This document shows positions 44,702-55,193 of a stretch of 64,000 nucleotides of DNA, piece after piece. This DNA comes from Anolis sagrei (Eukaryota; Chordata; Lepidosauria; Squamata; Anolidae). The notes below the pieces were generated by a model that did not search any database, had not been told where the DNA came from, and saw only the letters and a list, made by a program, of their open reading frames with translations. Where the stretch lies: the NCBI RefSeq assembly GCF_037176765.1, contig NC_090034.1, positions 4,655,375 through 4,719,374 of the forward strand, written 5' to 3'. Numbering within the stretch: position 1 is the stretch's first letter; each line of letters starts with the position of its first letter. Position numbers and translations under genes: made by a program.

Positions 44702-44775
44702 AGATCCTTCTAAGCAAGGGCAGGTGTGATTAATATTTGGATGAGAGACTACCAAGAGATGCCAGGTACTGTCGG
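44702..44775 (+). repeat. 5S rRNA-derived SINE fragment
   Basis: TTCTAAGCAAGGGCAGGTGT, then TTGGATGAGAGACTACCAAG and ATGCCAGGTACTGT follow the internal promoter half of 5S rRNA (CTAAGC, TTGGATGGGAGACC, GGGTGCTGT) base by base with scattered changes. Only the 3' half is present, as in SINEs with 5S-derived heads or a 5S pseudogene. Not a functional rRNA gene. Confidence 0.7.
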
Positions 44776-45071
44776 TTATATGTTATTTACTCACATCTAA
44801 TGCACCATCGAATCTATTGTGCACTTCACTTTCAAAACACCGAAACAAAACAAACAAAAAAGGATTTGCTGCCGAATAAAATGTGCAGCTGCAAAAAGTG
44901 CCCAATTTGTAATTTGGCCCCAAAAGGTACACATTACAGTGGCTGCCTGGTTATAATTCCTTCTTTAAAAACAAATTAATGGGCTGCGAAAGAAGGCTGA
45001 TGCCTCACCAAACTACAAATCCCAGGATTGTATGAGCCATGGCAATTAAATTGGGGGTTCCCATCTCTCAA

Positions 45072-45932
45072 ACAGCTTGGGTGTGACCCTGGATTCATCG
45101 CTGAGCCTGGAGCCTCAGGTCTCAGCGATGGCCAGGGGAGCATTTGCACAGCTCCGGCTTGTGCGCCAGCTGCGCCCGTACCTCGGGAAGTCTGACTTGG
45201 CCACGGTAGTCCACGCTCTGGTCACATCCCGTATAGATTACTGCAACGCGCTTTACGTGGGGCTGCCCTTGAAGACTGCCCGGAAGCTCCAGATGGTCCA
45301 GCGCTCGGCAGCCAGGTTGCTAACAGGAGCAGCTCTCAGGGAGCATACCACTCCTCTGTTGAGCCAGCTCCACTGGCTGCCAATTCCCTACCGGGCACAA
45401 TTCAAGGTGCTGGCACTAGCCTACAAAGCCCTAAACGGTTCCGGCCCCACCTACCTCTCCGAACGCATCTCCTCCTATGAACCGACACGGACATTAAGAT
45501 CGTCCGGAGAGGCCCTGCTCTCGGTTCCGCCTGCGTCACAGGCACGGTTGGCGGGAACGAGAGACAGGGCCTTCTCGGTGGTGGCCCCTCGGTTATGGAA
45601 TGCCCTACCAAACGACATCAGACAGGCCCCTTCGCTGCTGGCGTTTAGGAAGAAGCTCAAAACCTGGCTCTTTGAGCAAGCGTTTGGCTAATCAGCGCAA
45701 TTGAACACAGAATGACGGTAAACTGAACATAGGAACGGCATAAGGATATGAGACTGGATCTTGTTTGTGATCGAGGCATTGGTATGAATGCTGTGTGTTT
45801 GCTATTGTGTATGCTGTGTTTTAATTGTTATTGTTGTGGTAATTAATATTGTGTAAACCGCATTGAGTCACCTAATTTAGGTTGAGAAACGCAGTATAGA
45901 AATAAAGCAAATAAATAAATAAATAAATAAAC
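45072..45932 (+). mobile_element. L2-clade LINE, 3' end, open frame
   Basis: Frame 45077-45691 (204 codons) from LGVTLDSSLSLEPQVSAMAR to LKTWLFEQAFG, then a 3' UTR and (AAAT)n. The frame is open but lacks RT and endonuclease. Confidence 0.92.
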
Positions 45933-45949
45933 AGGAGCTCCAGACGCTT

Positions 45950-46205
45950 AGAATCATAGAATCCTAAGAGTTGGAAGAGACCTCCTGGGCCATCCAGTCC
46001 AACCCCATTCTGCCAAGAAGCAGGAACATTGCATTCAAAGCACCCCTGACAGATGGCCATCCAGCCTCTGCTTAAAAGCCTCCAAAGAAGGAGCCTCCAC
46101 CACACTCCGGGGCAGAGAGTTCCACTGGTGAACAGTTCTCACAGTCAGGAAGTTCTTCCTCATGTTCAGATGGAATCTCCTCTCTTGTAGTTTGAAGCCA
46201 TTGTT
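45950..46205 (-). mobile_element. CR1 LINE 3' end
   Basis: On the - strand: [40 protein letters not shown], then RLDGHLSGVL and the terminal repeat. 5' truncated. Confidence 0.93.
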
Positions 46206-47324
46206 CTGGGGAGGAGAGGGAGGCATTTTTAGTTCAGTCTTACAGAAGGAAACTAAGCTAAAGGACGTGGACCAGCTTCGCCTGCAGAAAAGCTTCATTT
46301 CTTAAGAATTTCCGGGGGAAACAGAATTTCCAGGGAATTTCCACGGGAAAAGTCCCAAAGCTTTGGCTGGGAGCTTACAGCCTCTCAGCCTTACAGCATG
46401 TATGAATTGTTGTTAACTATGAATTTGTAATAATTTTTGTATTGATTGTTTTGTGACGCGGGCATCAAATGGTGCCTTGCTTTTGTAAGCCGCCCTGAGT
46501 CCCCCCCGGGGTGAGAAGGGCGGGGTATAAGAACCTGTAATAAATAATAAATAAATCTGGGGAAAAACAGCTTTACAGACCCAAAGAACTCCAGCTGGAG
46601 AATCTACAAGCCTTGACTGGTAGGTCTACTCGGTGCCCAAGAAGCAGTTTGGATCCGGTAGTAGAGCCCACATCAGCAAAGCTTAGATAGTAGACAGCCT
46701 GGGAGAGGTTAAAAAAGGGTTTTCCTTGTTAAAGAAAGAAATAGTTCTACAAGCAAGGTGCCTGTCCATTGTAGACAAGTTAAGAAGCATTTGTTTGACT
46801 CATTGAAGATTTGGGAAGTATTTGTTTAATTTGTTCAGTAATAAAGGACTTTGTTAAACCTTTCAAGCCTCTAAGACAATTGTACAGGAAAATCTTTGAA
46901 GGCCTCTCTTTCGAGGCGCCCTGGCTTCCCGCTGGGCACAAAGTGCACGTCCTATTCAAAAGACAATTTTTACAGGCCCAGCGCGTGACAGAACAATAGC
47001 CATGTATGGGGCTATGCTCAGGAGGACAGAAACGGAGAGGCTGTCCTCTCCTGGTCTGAACTGCACAAACTATCACTTACTCGTGATAGTAAGCTCCTAC
47101 CATCCTACAACAGCGGGAGACAGCACCAAGGTTATAACCCTCTTATTTGTGAGCGACAGCATTGCACAGCAATGCACTAAATCAGTGAGACCACCAATCC
47201 CAAACACACAGCACTGACCAATAGTATGCCAGTTGTTCCCAACTATAAGATCCCGGGAAGTTGGATTTAAATGAAGATTCAACTTCAGAAAGGCAGATTG
47301 GACCAAATTCTCAGACATGTTAGA
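46206..47324. other. Unclassified repeats with an L2-type tail
   Basis: At 46480-46556 stands an L2-type tail (TAAGCCGCCCTGAGTCCC, GGGTGAGAAGGGCGGGGTAT, then (AAAT)n). The segment 46557-47000 has AATAAAGGACTTTG and repeat-like composition and might be an old retroelement terminal repeat, but nothing proves it. Confidence 0.4.
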
Positions 47325-47589
47325 TGACAAGAACATGACCATACAGCCTGAACAACCTACAACAGTGTTTCTCAACCTTCCTAATGCCGTGACCCCTTAA
47401 TACAGGTCCTCATGTTGTGGTGACCCCTAACCATAAAATTATTTTCATTGCTAATTCATAACTAATTTTACTATTGTTACGAATTATAATGTAAATATCT
47501 GATCTGCAGGATGTATTTTCATTCACTGGACCAAATTTGGCACAAATACCCATTACACCCAAATGGGGTTGAGGGCGGTTGCTTTTGTC

Positions 47590-48737
47590 ATTTGGGATTT
47601 CTAGTTCACCTACAATCAAAGAGCATTCTGAATTCCACCACTGATGGAATTGAATCAAACTTGACACACAGAATTCCCATGACTAACAGAAAATACTGGA
47701 AGGGTTTGGTGGGCATTGACCTTGAGTTTTGGAGTTGTAGTTCACCTACATCCAGAGAGCATAGTGGACTCAAACAATGATGGATATGGGCCAAACCTGT
47801 TACAAATACTCAACATGCCCAAATGCGAACACTGGTAGAGTTTGGGGGAAAATAGACCTTGACATTTGGGAGTTGTAGTTACTGGGATTTCTAGTTCACC
47901 TACAATCAAAGAGTATCCTGAACTCCACCAATGATGGAATTGAATCAAACTTGACACACAGAATTCCCATGACTAACAGAAAACACTGGAAGGGTTTGGT
48001 GGGCATTGACCTTAAGTTTTGGAGTTGTAGTTCACCTACATCCAGAGAGCACTGTGGACTCAAACAATGATGGATATGGGCCAAACCTGTTACGAATACT
48101 CAACATGCCCAAATGCGAACACTGGTAGAGTTTGGGGAAAATAGACCTTGACATTTGGGAGTTGTCGTTACTGGGATTTCTAGTTCAAACACAATCAAAG
48201 AGTATCCTGAACTCCACCACTGATGGAATTGAATCAAACTTGACACACTGAATTCCCATGACTAACAGAAAATACTGGAAGGGTTTGGTGTGCAGTGACC
48301 TTGAGCTTTGGAGTTGTAGTTCACCTACATCCAGAGAGCATAGTGGACTCAAACAATGATGGATATGGGCCAAACCTGTTACGAATACTCAACATGCCCA
48401 AATACGAACACTGGTAGAGTTTGGGGAAAATAGACCTTGACATTTGGGAGTTGTCGTTACTGGGATTTATAGTTCACCTACAATCAAAGAGCATTCTGAA
48501 CTCCACCAATGATGGAATTGAATCAAACTTGACACACAGAATTCCCATGACTAACAGAAAATACTGGAAGGGTTTGGTGTGCATTGACCTTGAGTTTTGA
48601 AGTTGTAGTTCACCTACATCCAGAGAGCACTGCGGACTCAAACAATGATGGATATGGGCCAAACCTGTTACGAATACTCAACATGCCCAAATGCGAACAC
48701 TGGTAGAGTTTGGGGGAAAATAGACCTTGACATTTGG
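47590..48737. repeat. Tandem repeat, 289-bp unit, four copies
   Basis: TAGTTCACCTACAATCAAAG or a close variant recurs near 47601, 47891, 48180 and 48469. Each unit pairs two related sub-units, one with GAATTGAATCAAACTTGACA and one with GATGGATATGGGCCAAACCT. It lies within the SPIN-like element. Confidence 0.92.
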
Positions 48738-49166
48738 TGTCGCAGCTATGGTGTTGCTGCTTTATAGCTGGAGTTGTATTCAAACATTCAAACCACCTTC
48801 TTGGAAGCTGCGCCCCGTTGAGAAAATAATGCAATCCACAGAAGACAAACTTTCTTCAAATAAAGTAAATGTTTATGCCACAGTAACAAATAACAGTTTC
48901 AGTCCATCCCAATACTCCAGCAAACCTTCCTTGAGCTTTTACAGGAATCTATTCCTCTTCCTTGCTCTCATCACCATCATCAGCATTCTCTGCTCATATT
49001 CTTCTCACACTCTCCACTCTCCACTCCACTCTACTCTGTTTCTTCTCTCAATTTGTAGTAGCTAAGCTCTCACAGGTGCTGGTCATACAATGACTGGACA
49101 TGATTCCTGCAACCACTTATCCATTTTTCACTTAAGAAATGATCTACATAACATAAAACTCTGACA
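48738..49166. mobile_element. Solo LTR of an LTR retroelement (fossil)
   Basis: A 429-bp segment starting TGTCGCAG and ending CTCTGACA, imperfectly inverted TG...CA ends, flanked by TTTGG on both sides (48733-48737, 49167-49171). It interrupts the repeat of the SPIN-like element cleanly. It has an AATAAA-type signal inside and no coding sequence. Family (Gypsy or endogenous retrovirus) cannot be told. It is younger than its host element. Confidence 0.75.
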
Positions 49167-49380
49167 TTTGGGAGTTGTAGTTACTGGGATTTATAGTTCA
49201 CCTACAATCAAAGAACAATCTGAACACTACCAACGAAAGAATTGGGCCAAACTTCCCACGCAGAACCCCCATGACCAACACAAAACACTGTTTTCTCTGA
49301 TGGTCTTTGGCGACCCCTTTGACACCACCTTGCGACCCCCAGGTTGAGAAACACTGACCTACAACAACCAAGATCATATT

Positions 49381-49445
49381 GGTCGCCCCAATCCCTGAGT
49401 CCTGTGTTCACACATTGGTCACCCAATCCCTGAGTCCTGTGTGCT
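49381..49445 (-). repeat. Tandem 36-bp duplication at the receptor's stop
   Basis: The last codons of the receptor (ACAGGACTCAGGGATTGGG) and the following CGACC/TGACC appear twice, about 36 bp apart, the second copy being just past the stop at 49419. Read on the - strand the copy lies in the 3' UTR. Confidence 0.85.
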
Positions 49446-50561
49446 TTGGAGGCTGATGCCCTCGAGGTGGGCAGTGTCCATGCTCTCTGTGCATGCCTGG
49501 CTTCCAGAGAGCATGGATTTCCTTGACAAGTCCCTCTTGGCCTTCACCTTGGAGAGGAGGGTGCTGTTCTTCTGCTGGCTCCTTAGGTACTCCTTGTAAT
49601 TCTTGGAGAGCAGCGTATAGAGAAAAGGGTTGATGCAACTGTTGCTGTAAGCCAGGCAAGTCACCAGGAAGTTGATGCAGACCACCGCCGGGCTGTTGAG
49701 CTTCGCCAGCTGGTGGTGATGGTAGACACTGAGGAGCTGCCAAAGCCAGAAGGGGATAAAGCAGGTCCAATAGGTGAGGATAATGCAGAAGATCATGTAC
49801 AGAACTTTCCGCTTAGGGCACCGCTTCACGTCGTGGTGGCCAAAGACGGCCGCTTGGGATCTCCAGTAAGTCCTGGCCAGCTGAACATACAGAAAGCAGA
49901 TGATGAGACCTGGGGCCAAGATGCTGGTGTTGAAAAGGAGGGTGAGGTAGACTTTGTAGGACTCCAAGCGCCACGTGGGGTGGCACATGCGCTTGGTCAC
50001 GCCTCCTCGGCTGCTCACCTGTAGGTCAATGAGGATCATGGTGGGCAAGGTAAGGAGGAAAGAGGCGGCCCACACAGAACCAGCAATGGCTCTTCTGTAG
50101 ACCTTCCTCCTGAGGGTCTCCAAGGGCTTCACAACCGCCAAGTACCGCTCGGTGCTCATGACGGTGAGCGTGAAGATGCTGGCATGCATGGTGAGCAAGT
50201 CCAAGCCAAAGAGGACCCTGCAGCCCACCTCCCCGAAGTACCAGTCCTTCATGACGTAAGTGCAGATGACGAAAGGGATGGTGGAGAGGTACAGGAGATC
50301 CGCCACGGCCAAGTTCACAATGTAAACATACATCGAGCCGTTGAGTCTCCTGGAGAGGCTGACCACCACCAAGGTGTAGATGTTCCCAACCATCCCAATG
50401 AGGCACATGGTGGCTAGGATGCCTCCAAGGAACGTGGTGACCAAGACCTCGTTGGTGTTGATGAGAACTTCTGCTGTAGCGCTGCCATTCATAAGATCAG
50501 ATTGATTGTCATGTGGGCTTGGTTCCATCATGTCTGAATCATACTCTGGGTCAGCATGCAT
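49419..50561 (-). CDS. Urotensin II receptor-like GPCR, intact single exon
   Basis: Class A peptide GPCR of 380 residues in the plasma membrane. Seven membrane spans lie near residues 39-65, 78-104, 114-137, 158-180, 205-228, 253-278 and 290-315. N-glycosylation sites are N19 and N25. D88 is in NLAVAD, ERY at 138-140 takes the place of DRY, and C114 and C193 can form the TM3-loop disulfide. CFIPFWLWQLL lies in TM6 and NPFLY at 311-315. GCRVLFGLD, LTMHASIFTLTVMS and FWLWQLL are nearly as in human UTS2R, which binds urotensin II and couples to Gq. Spans 1 and 4, the loops and both ends differ, so a UTS2R paralogue (non-mammalian subtype) is likelier than the orthologue. Start: first Met; M11 or M12 is possible. 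Convergent with SMURF1. Confidence 0.9.
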   Translation of the reverse strand: MHADPEYDSDMMEPSPHDNQSDLMNGSATAEVLINTNEVLVTTFLGGILATMCLIGMVGNIYTLVVVSLSRRLNGSMYVYIVNLAVADLLYLSTIPFVICTYVMKDWYFGEVGCRVLFGLDLLTMHASIFTLTVMSTERYLAVVKPLETLRRKVYRRAIAGSVWAASFLLTLPTMILIDLQVSSRGGVTKRMCHPTWRLESYKVYLTLLFNTSILAPGLIICFLYVQLARTYWRSQAAVFGHHDVKRCPKRKVLYMIFCIILTYWTCFIPFWLWQLLSVYHHHQLAKLNSPAVVCINFLVTCLAYSNSCINPFLYTLLSKNYKEYLRSQQKNSTLLSKVKAKRDLSRKSMLSGSQACTESMDTAHLEGISLQSTQDSGIG

Positions 50562-51347
50562 TGGTAGTTCAGGTAAGTCTTAACCTCCCTTCCCAGAGAT
50601 CTGTAGTATCTTAACATATCTATTTGCCAACTAACTTAGTGGCACAATTTTATGGTTGACTCCACAGCCTGGCTTGGTGTTGATCTTCTCCTGATGCACA
50701 ATTTTCTGACTTGCAGCACTGTTTTGCCCAGTGGAAAATGTTCAAGCAGAATGGAAGGCTTGTAGGCTTTGTCCCAATCCAATTCCCAGCAAGCAAAGTA
50801 AATTGAGACAATTATAGCAAGGGAGTTGGTTTGCAATAAACTTCTTGCAATAGCAGTTTTGCAATTCAGAACAGGAAAAAAACACAAACTAAGCTCAACT
50901 TTGAGAACTCCGCTCCTTTCCAGAATCAGCCTTACCTTCCTGCAGGTGTGGAAAATGTCTCCATTTGGTGCTGCTCGCTGTGACGGCAACCCTCTCCAGA
51001 CCTTTCCATGCAGAACAGTGATCAGTAAATGCCGACAAACTGAGCAAAAATACTTTTTTGTCAGACGAATAATTGCATACTTTGCTGGTTGGAACACGAG
51101 CAACTCACTTGTCTGGGAGATGTGAACATGCAAATAGAGAACGATGATTGAGCGCACTGTTAATGTGGGCACAGTTTGTGCTGAATGCAAGTGCTGGAAC
51201 TCGGAGGTGAATTGTTCTGTCTGCCTTTTCCTTCTTCTATTCTCTTTGCCATGAGAAGCAGGAAGGAGATGGATTTGCTGGAATGCCAAGTGGAGTTGCC
51301 TCCCATGTGAGAAGACGTAGCCAACTGCAGATCAAATTCTGGCAATT
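50562..51347. other. 5' flank of the receptor gene
   Basis: No repeat is recognised for almost 800 bp upstream of the receptor, unusual in this window. Promoter or a noncoding first exon may lie here; no clear CpG-rich core or TATA box was seen. The 217-codon - strand frame (50636-51289) has no known motif. Confidence 0.5.
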
Positions 51348-52490
51348 GGTTTATTATTTATTTATTTATTTAGAGGTTTTCTATACCGGCCTTCTCAAAC
51401 TTGACGAGGGACTCAGGTCGGTTTACAACATATATAAAGTACAATCATATAAAAGAACAACAGGTACAAATCATTACATAATAAAATAGTACAACACAGT
51501 ACAATAAAACATCATCATTACATCATTACAGTTTCCTATGCCAAATTGTCAATCCAGTCATAGTCATGTTCGTAGTCACAGTTCATCATAATTCATCACA
51601 GGGAAGGTTCTAGGTTCAGTCCTCGAATGCCACATTCCAGAGCCAGGTTTTTAGTTATATCCTGAATGTTAGGAGGGAGAGGGCAGATCTAACCTCTAGT
51701 GGGAGGGAGTTCCAAAGCCGGGGAGCCACCACCGAGAAGGCCCTGTCTCTCGTCCCCACCAACCGTGATTGTGAGGGTGGTGGGACCGAGAGCAGCCCCC
51801 CCCCCCGGAAGATCTTAATAGCCTTGATGGTTCATAGGGGAGAATCCGTTTGGACAGGTAAACTGCGCCAGAGCCGTTTAGGGCTTTATAGGTCAAAACC
51901 AGCACTTTGAATTGTGCCCGGAAGCTGATCGGCAGCCAGTGGAGCTGGCGTAACAGAGGGGTTGTATGGTCTCTGTACCCTGCCCCTGTTAGCAATCTGG
52001 CTGCCGCACGTTGGACTGATTGAAGCTTTTGGGCAGTCTTCAGAGGCAACCCCACATAGAGAGCGTTGCAGTAGTCTAAACGGGATGTAACCAGAGCGTG
52101 GACTACCGTGGCCAAGTCAGACTTCCCAAGGTACGGGCGCAGCTGGCGCACAAGTTTTAATTGTGCAAAAGCTCCCCTGACCACCGCCGAGACCTGGGGC
52201 TCCAGGCTCAGCGACGAGTCCAGGATCACACCCAAGCTGCGAAGCTGCACCTTCAGGGGGAGTGTGACCCCGTCCAGCACAGGCTGTAACCCTATGCCCT
52301 GTTCGGCCTTTCGACTGACCAGTAGGACTTCTGTCTTGTCTGGATTTAGTTTCAATCTGTTGTCCCTCATCCAGTCCGTTACAGCGGCCAAGCACCAGTT
52401 CAGGACTTCAACAGCCTCCTTAGTAGCAGGTGGGAAGGAGTGACAGAGTTGGACATCATCTGCGTACAGGTTGGCCACTTTGTATTAGGG
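51348..52490 (-). mobile_element. L2-clade LINE, 3' part
   Basis: The - strand frame 51696-52478 (260 codons) runs from NLYADDVQLCHSFPPATKEA through DWMRDNRLKLNPDKTEVLLV and QLHWLPISFRAQFKVLVLTY, then shifts frame before the C-terminus. The tail (GTAAACCGACCTGAGTCCC-like, then (AAAT)n) lies at 51348-51430 in reverse. Confidence 0.9.
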
Positions 52491-52700
52491 CAGCCCTAGG
52501 ATGTTGACAGGATCCTTGGGGAAGCGAGACCCACCACATGCATCTTGGACCCTTGCCCTTCCTGGTTAAGCAAACTAGCCAGAGGATGGGTAGACTGGGT
52601 GGTGAAGGTAGCGAATGCCTCCCTCACCCGAGGCAAATTTCCAACTAACCAAAAAACAGCAATATTTAGACCACTGCTAAAGAAACTGTGCTGTTGCACG
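52491..52700 (+). mobile_element. L2-clade LINE fragment, opposite direction
   Basis: Reads + strand RT-upstream peptide remnants (DVDRILGEARPTTCILDPCP-like, then GWVDWVVKVANASLTRGKFP-like) directly joined to the - strand L2. The two pieces meet head to head within the RT region, as after a 5' inversion during insertion. Confidence 0.75.
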
Positions 52701-52943
52701 CTGAGCCTGAAATAATGTCTGTTTAGAGGACGTGCTCTCTGTATGCCCAACGGGACGCCGGGGTGCCTCAGCTGAAGGGCCCCTTAGATTTCCCAACACA
52801 AAGTTCTATTGAGGCTTAAGATAAGTTAGACAAAGTTCTTTATTTGGGCTTAAATCTTCAAACAAATGAATCAAACACTTTATTTATTGGGTTGTTGTAG
52901 GTTTTTCCGGGCTATATGGCCATGTTCTGGAGGCAATTTTTCT

Positions 52944-52984
52944 CCTGACGTTTCGCCCGCATCTATGGCAAGCATCCTCAGAGG
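52944..52984 (-). ncRNA. Candidate hammerhead ribozyme core in PLE end
   Basis: On the - strand: CTGAGGA (fits CUGANGA), a stem II of GCTTGC with GCGGGC, then GAA, ACGT and C. All invariant core bases are present. Stem III would be the self-complementary ACGU, needing two RNA copies. Confidence 0.5.
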
Positions 52985-53227
52985 TAGTGAGGTCTGTTGG
53001 AAGTACGAAAAATGGGTTTATATATCTGTGGAATGACCTGGGTGAGACAAAGGACTTTTGTCTGCTGGGGCTAGCTGTGATCACCTTGATTAGCATTCAA
53101 TGGCTTGGAAGGGCCTGGGGGGAATCTCTTGTTGAGAGTGATTTTATGTGCCTGTTTGTTTCCCCTCTGTTGTTTTGCTGTTGTAATTTTTGAGTTTTTT
53201 AATACTGGTAGCCAGATTTTGTTCAGT

Positions 53228-53290
53228 GACCTGTCGGTCTTCAGTCCTGCCGGCACAAGGGTTTAACCCACTGCGCCACCGGGGGCTCCT
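53228..53290 (-). mobile_element. tRNA-derived SINE head
   Basis: On the - strand: GGAGCCCCCGGTGGCGCAGT, GGGTTAAACCCTTGTGCCGG, box A and flanking sequence, then the body is lost. Inserted right after the PLE motif GCCAGATTTTGTTCA. Confidence 0.8.
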
Positions 53291-53564
53291 CTCATTTGCC
53301 ACAGAATATAGACATGTCAGAGCAATTTCAGAAAAGGTCAACAAGAATCAAGAACAGGTAAGACGGACTACTCTACCTGTAATTGATCTCAGAGCCCCAT
53401 CTGGTGGTGCAGACTGGCAATTTTACTGTGATGCCATTGGGGAAGAGACAAAAACCTACACATATTAAATTCTGACTGGGAAGACAATTTGGTCAACAGA
53501 GGAAAACCAAGACCTGGGAGGCCATGATGGCAAACATGAGGCAGAGCCCCTAAACTAGCAGAGG

Positions 53565-54440
53565 ACGTGGTAGTTTGCTTTTGCAGAGCCAATCTCAGGA
53601 AATGGGGCCAGAATGCAGAGTGCAGGACATGCGAGTGTGGAGAAGAGCAAATCACAGACCACTTACTACAACGAGGTCTGAGCTCTGCCACACGCACAAT
53701 GGAAGACCTTCTCACAACGACACCAGCCACATTATCACAGGATGTTTACGCCCAACACTGCTGGAGAAATCATACTGTTTAGCTGATATTGCACCACCTG
53801 ACATCTGCTGGGAAGTAGCAGCCAATAATGGCAGTGACATCTCTGGCCCAGCCTCTGTTCGGATATCAGTCAACATGTCACTGCGTTAAATCAAGAAATG
53901 ACTTCCCAAAATCTACAGAGATACTTGCAGAAGCACCTTGGCAAGCGAGAGTCCAAAAGTGGCAGGCTAAAACCTGAAACCTCAATTCATGGTGGATACC
54001 AAATGAGAGACCCCCCTGGGCACACAGAAGACTGGGTGACTTGGAAGGAGCTGAACAGACTGCGTTCTGTCACCACGAGTTGCAGAACCAGCCTTAAGAA
54101 ATGGGGCTACAGGGTGGAATCCTCGGCATGCGAGTGCACAGAAGAGCAAACCACAGACCACCTACTATAATGCAGCCTGAGCCGTGCCACATGCACAATG
54201 GAGGACCTTCTTGCAGCGACACCAGAGGCACTCAAAGTGGCCAGATACTGGTCAAAGGACATTTAATCAACTACCAAGCTTGCAAACTGTGTGTTTTGTT
54301 TGTTTGTTTGTTAAAAATGCAATACAACTGTTTGGTTTGCTCCTGAGACGATAAATAAGCGACACCAGTGACCAGCTTCTGGTCAAAGGACATTTAGCAT
54401 CATGCCAAGTTTTTAACTTTGATGTGGTTTTTCTATATAT
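53565..54440 (+). mobile_element. LINE C-terminus, rearranged
   Basis: Same family as 23700-24540, in + direction: CECGEEQ-like Cys-rich end at 53630-53660 and again at 54120-54150, with IITGCLRPTLLEKSYCLADI and PPDICWEVAAN between. Two C-terminal ends and a repeated 3' tail (54361-54430) show an internal duplication. Several stops. Confidence 0.8.
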
Positions 54441-54603
54441 TATAATTGCATTCTCAATTCACTCCTGCCAAGCCATCAAATGCTAATCAAGGTGGTCACT
54501 TGAAACATTCACACCTAGCTCCAGCAGACAAGAGTTCTTTGTCCCACCCTGGTCATTCCACAGATATATAAACCCATTTTCCTAGTTCCAACAGACCTCA
54601 CTA

Positions 54604-54644
54604 CCTCTGAGGATGCTTGACATAGATGCAGGTGAAACGTCAGG
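54604..54644 (+). ncRNA. Candidate hammerhead ribozyme core, weaker stem II
   Basis: CTGAGGA at 54607-54613, GAAACGTC at 54634-54641. Stem II (GCTTGA with GCAGGT) has lost its terminal pair and uses G-U pairs. Confidence 0.4.
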
Positions 54645-54698
54645 AGAGAATGCTTCTAGAACATGGCCATATAGCCCGGAAAAACCTACAACAACCCA

Positions 54699-55193
54699 TA
54701 GAATCATAGAATCAAAGAGTTGGAAGAAACCTCCTGGGCCATCATCCAGTCCAACCCCATTCTGCCAAGAAGCAGGAATATTGCATTCAAAGCACCCCTG
54801 ACAGATGGCCATCCAGCCTCTGTTTCAAAGCTTCCAAAGAAGGAGCCTCAACCACTCTCCGGGGCAGAGAGTTCCACTGCTGAACGGCTCTTACAGTCAG
54901 GAAGTTCTTCCTCATGTTCAGGTGGAATCTCCTTCCTTGTATTTGGAAGCCATTGTTCCATTGCGTCCTAGTCTCCAGGGAAGCGGAAAACAAGCTTGCT
55001 CCCTCCTCCCTGTGGCTTCCTCTCACATATTTATACATGGCTATCATATCCTCTCTCAGCCTTCTCTTCTTCAGGCTAAACATGCCCAGCTCCTTAAGCC
55101 GCTCCTCACAGGGCTTGTTCTCCAGACCCTTGATCATTTTAGTCGCTCTCCTCTGGACACATTCCAGCTTGTCAATATCTCTCTTGAATAAGA
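54699..55193 (-). mobile_element. CR1 LINE 3' end
   Basis: - strand frame 54787-55137: [40 protein letters not shown] and SLPRRVVEAPSLEALKQRLD, plus the terminal repeat at 54699. 5' truncated at about 55193. Confidence 0.94.

Larger units (their letters stand above)
47363..49356. mobile_element. SPIN/URR1-like hAT transposon, non-autonomous, 8-bp TSD
   Basis: The left end is CAGTGTTTCTCAACCTTCCT, then AATGCCGTGACCCCTTAATA and CAGGTCCTCATGTTGTGGTG. The right end is GGCGACCCCTTTGACACC, then CCCAGGTTGAGAAACACTG. This head is, from memory, that of the SPIN/URR1 hAT family known from mammals and lizards. The duplication ACCTACAA is perfect (47355-47362, 49357-49364). The target is a PLE end: ACAGCCTGAACAACCTACAA precedes and CAACC follows. 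The interior has four copies of a 289-bp unit and a solo LTR. No transposase. Confidence 0.88.
52889..54698. mobile_element. PLE ends in inverted arrangement, filled with other repeats
   Basis: Left, - strand PLE end from 52889 (GGGTTGTTGTAGGTTTTTCC) to about 53226 (GCCAGATTTTGTTCA). Right, + strand PLE end 54455-54698 finishing CCTACAACAACCC. Between them lie a SINE head (53228-53290) and a LINE (53565-54440). The outer ends are complementary, as at 59040-60894. Confidence 0.7.

Noticed and set aside
44702-44775. Functional 5S rRNA gene
   Set aside because: Only the 3' half is present, with many changes.
50636-51289. 217-codon - frame upstream of the receptor
   Set aside because: No recognisable domain, no repeat family. 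It could be chance in AT-moderate DNA, with nothing to support a gene.
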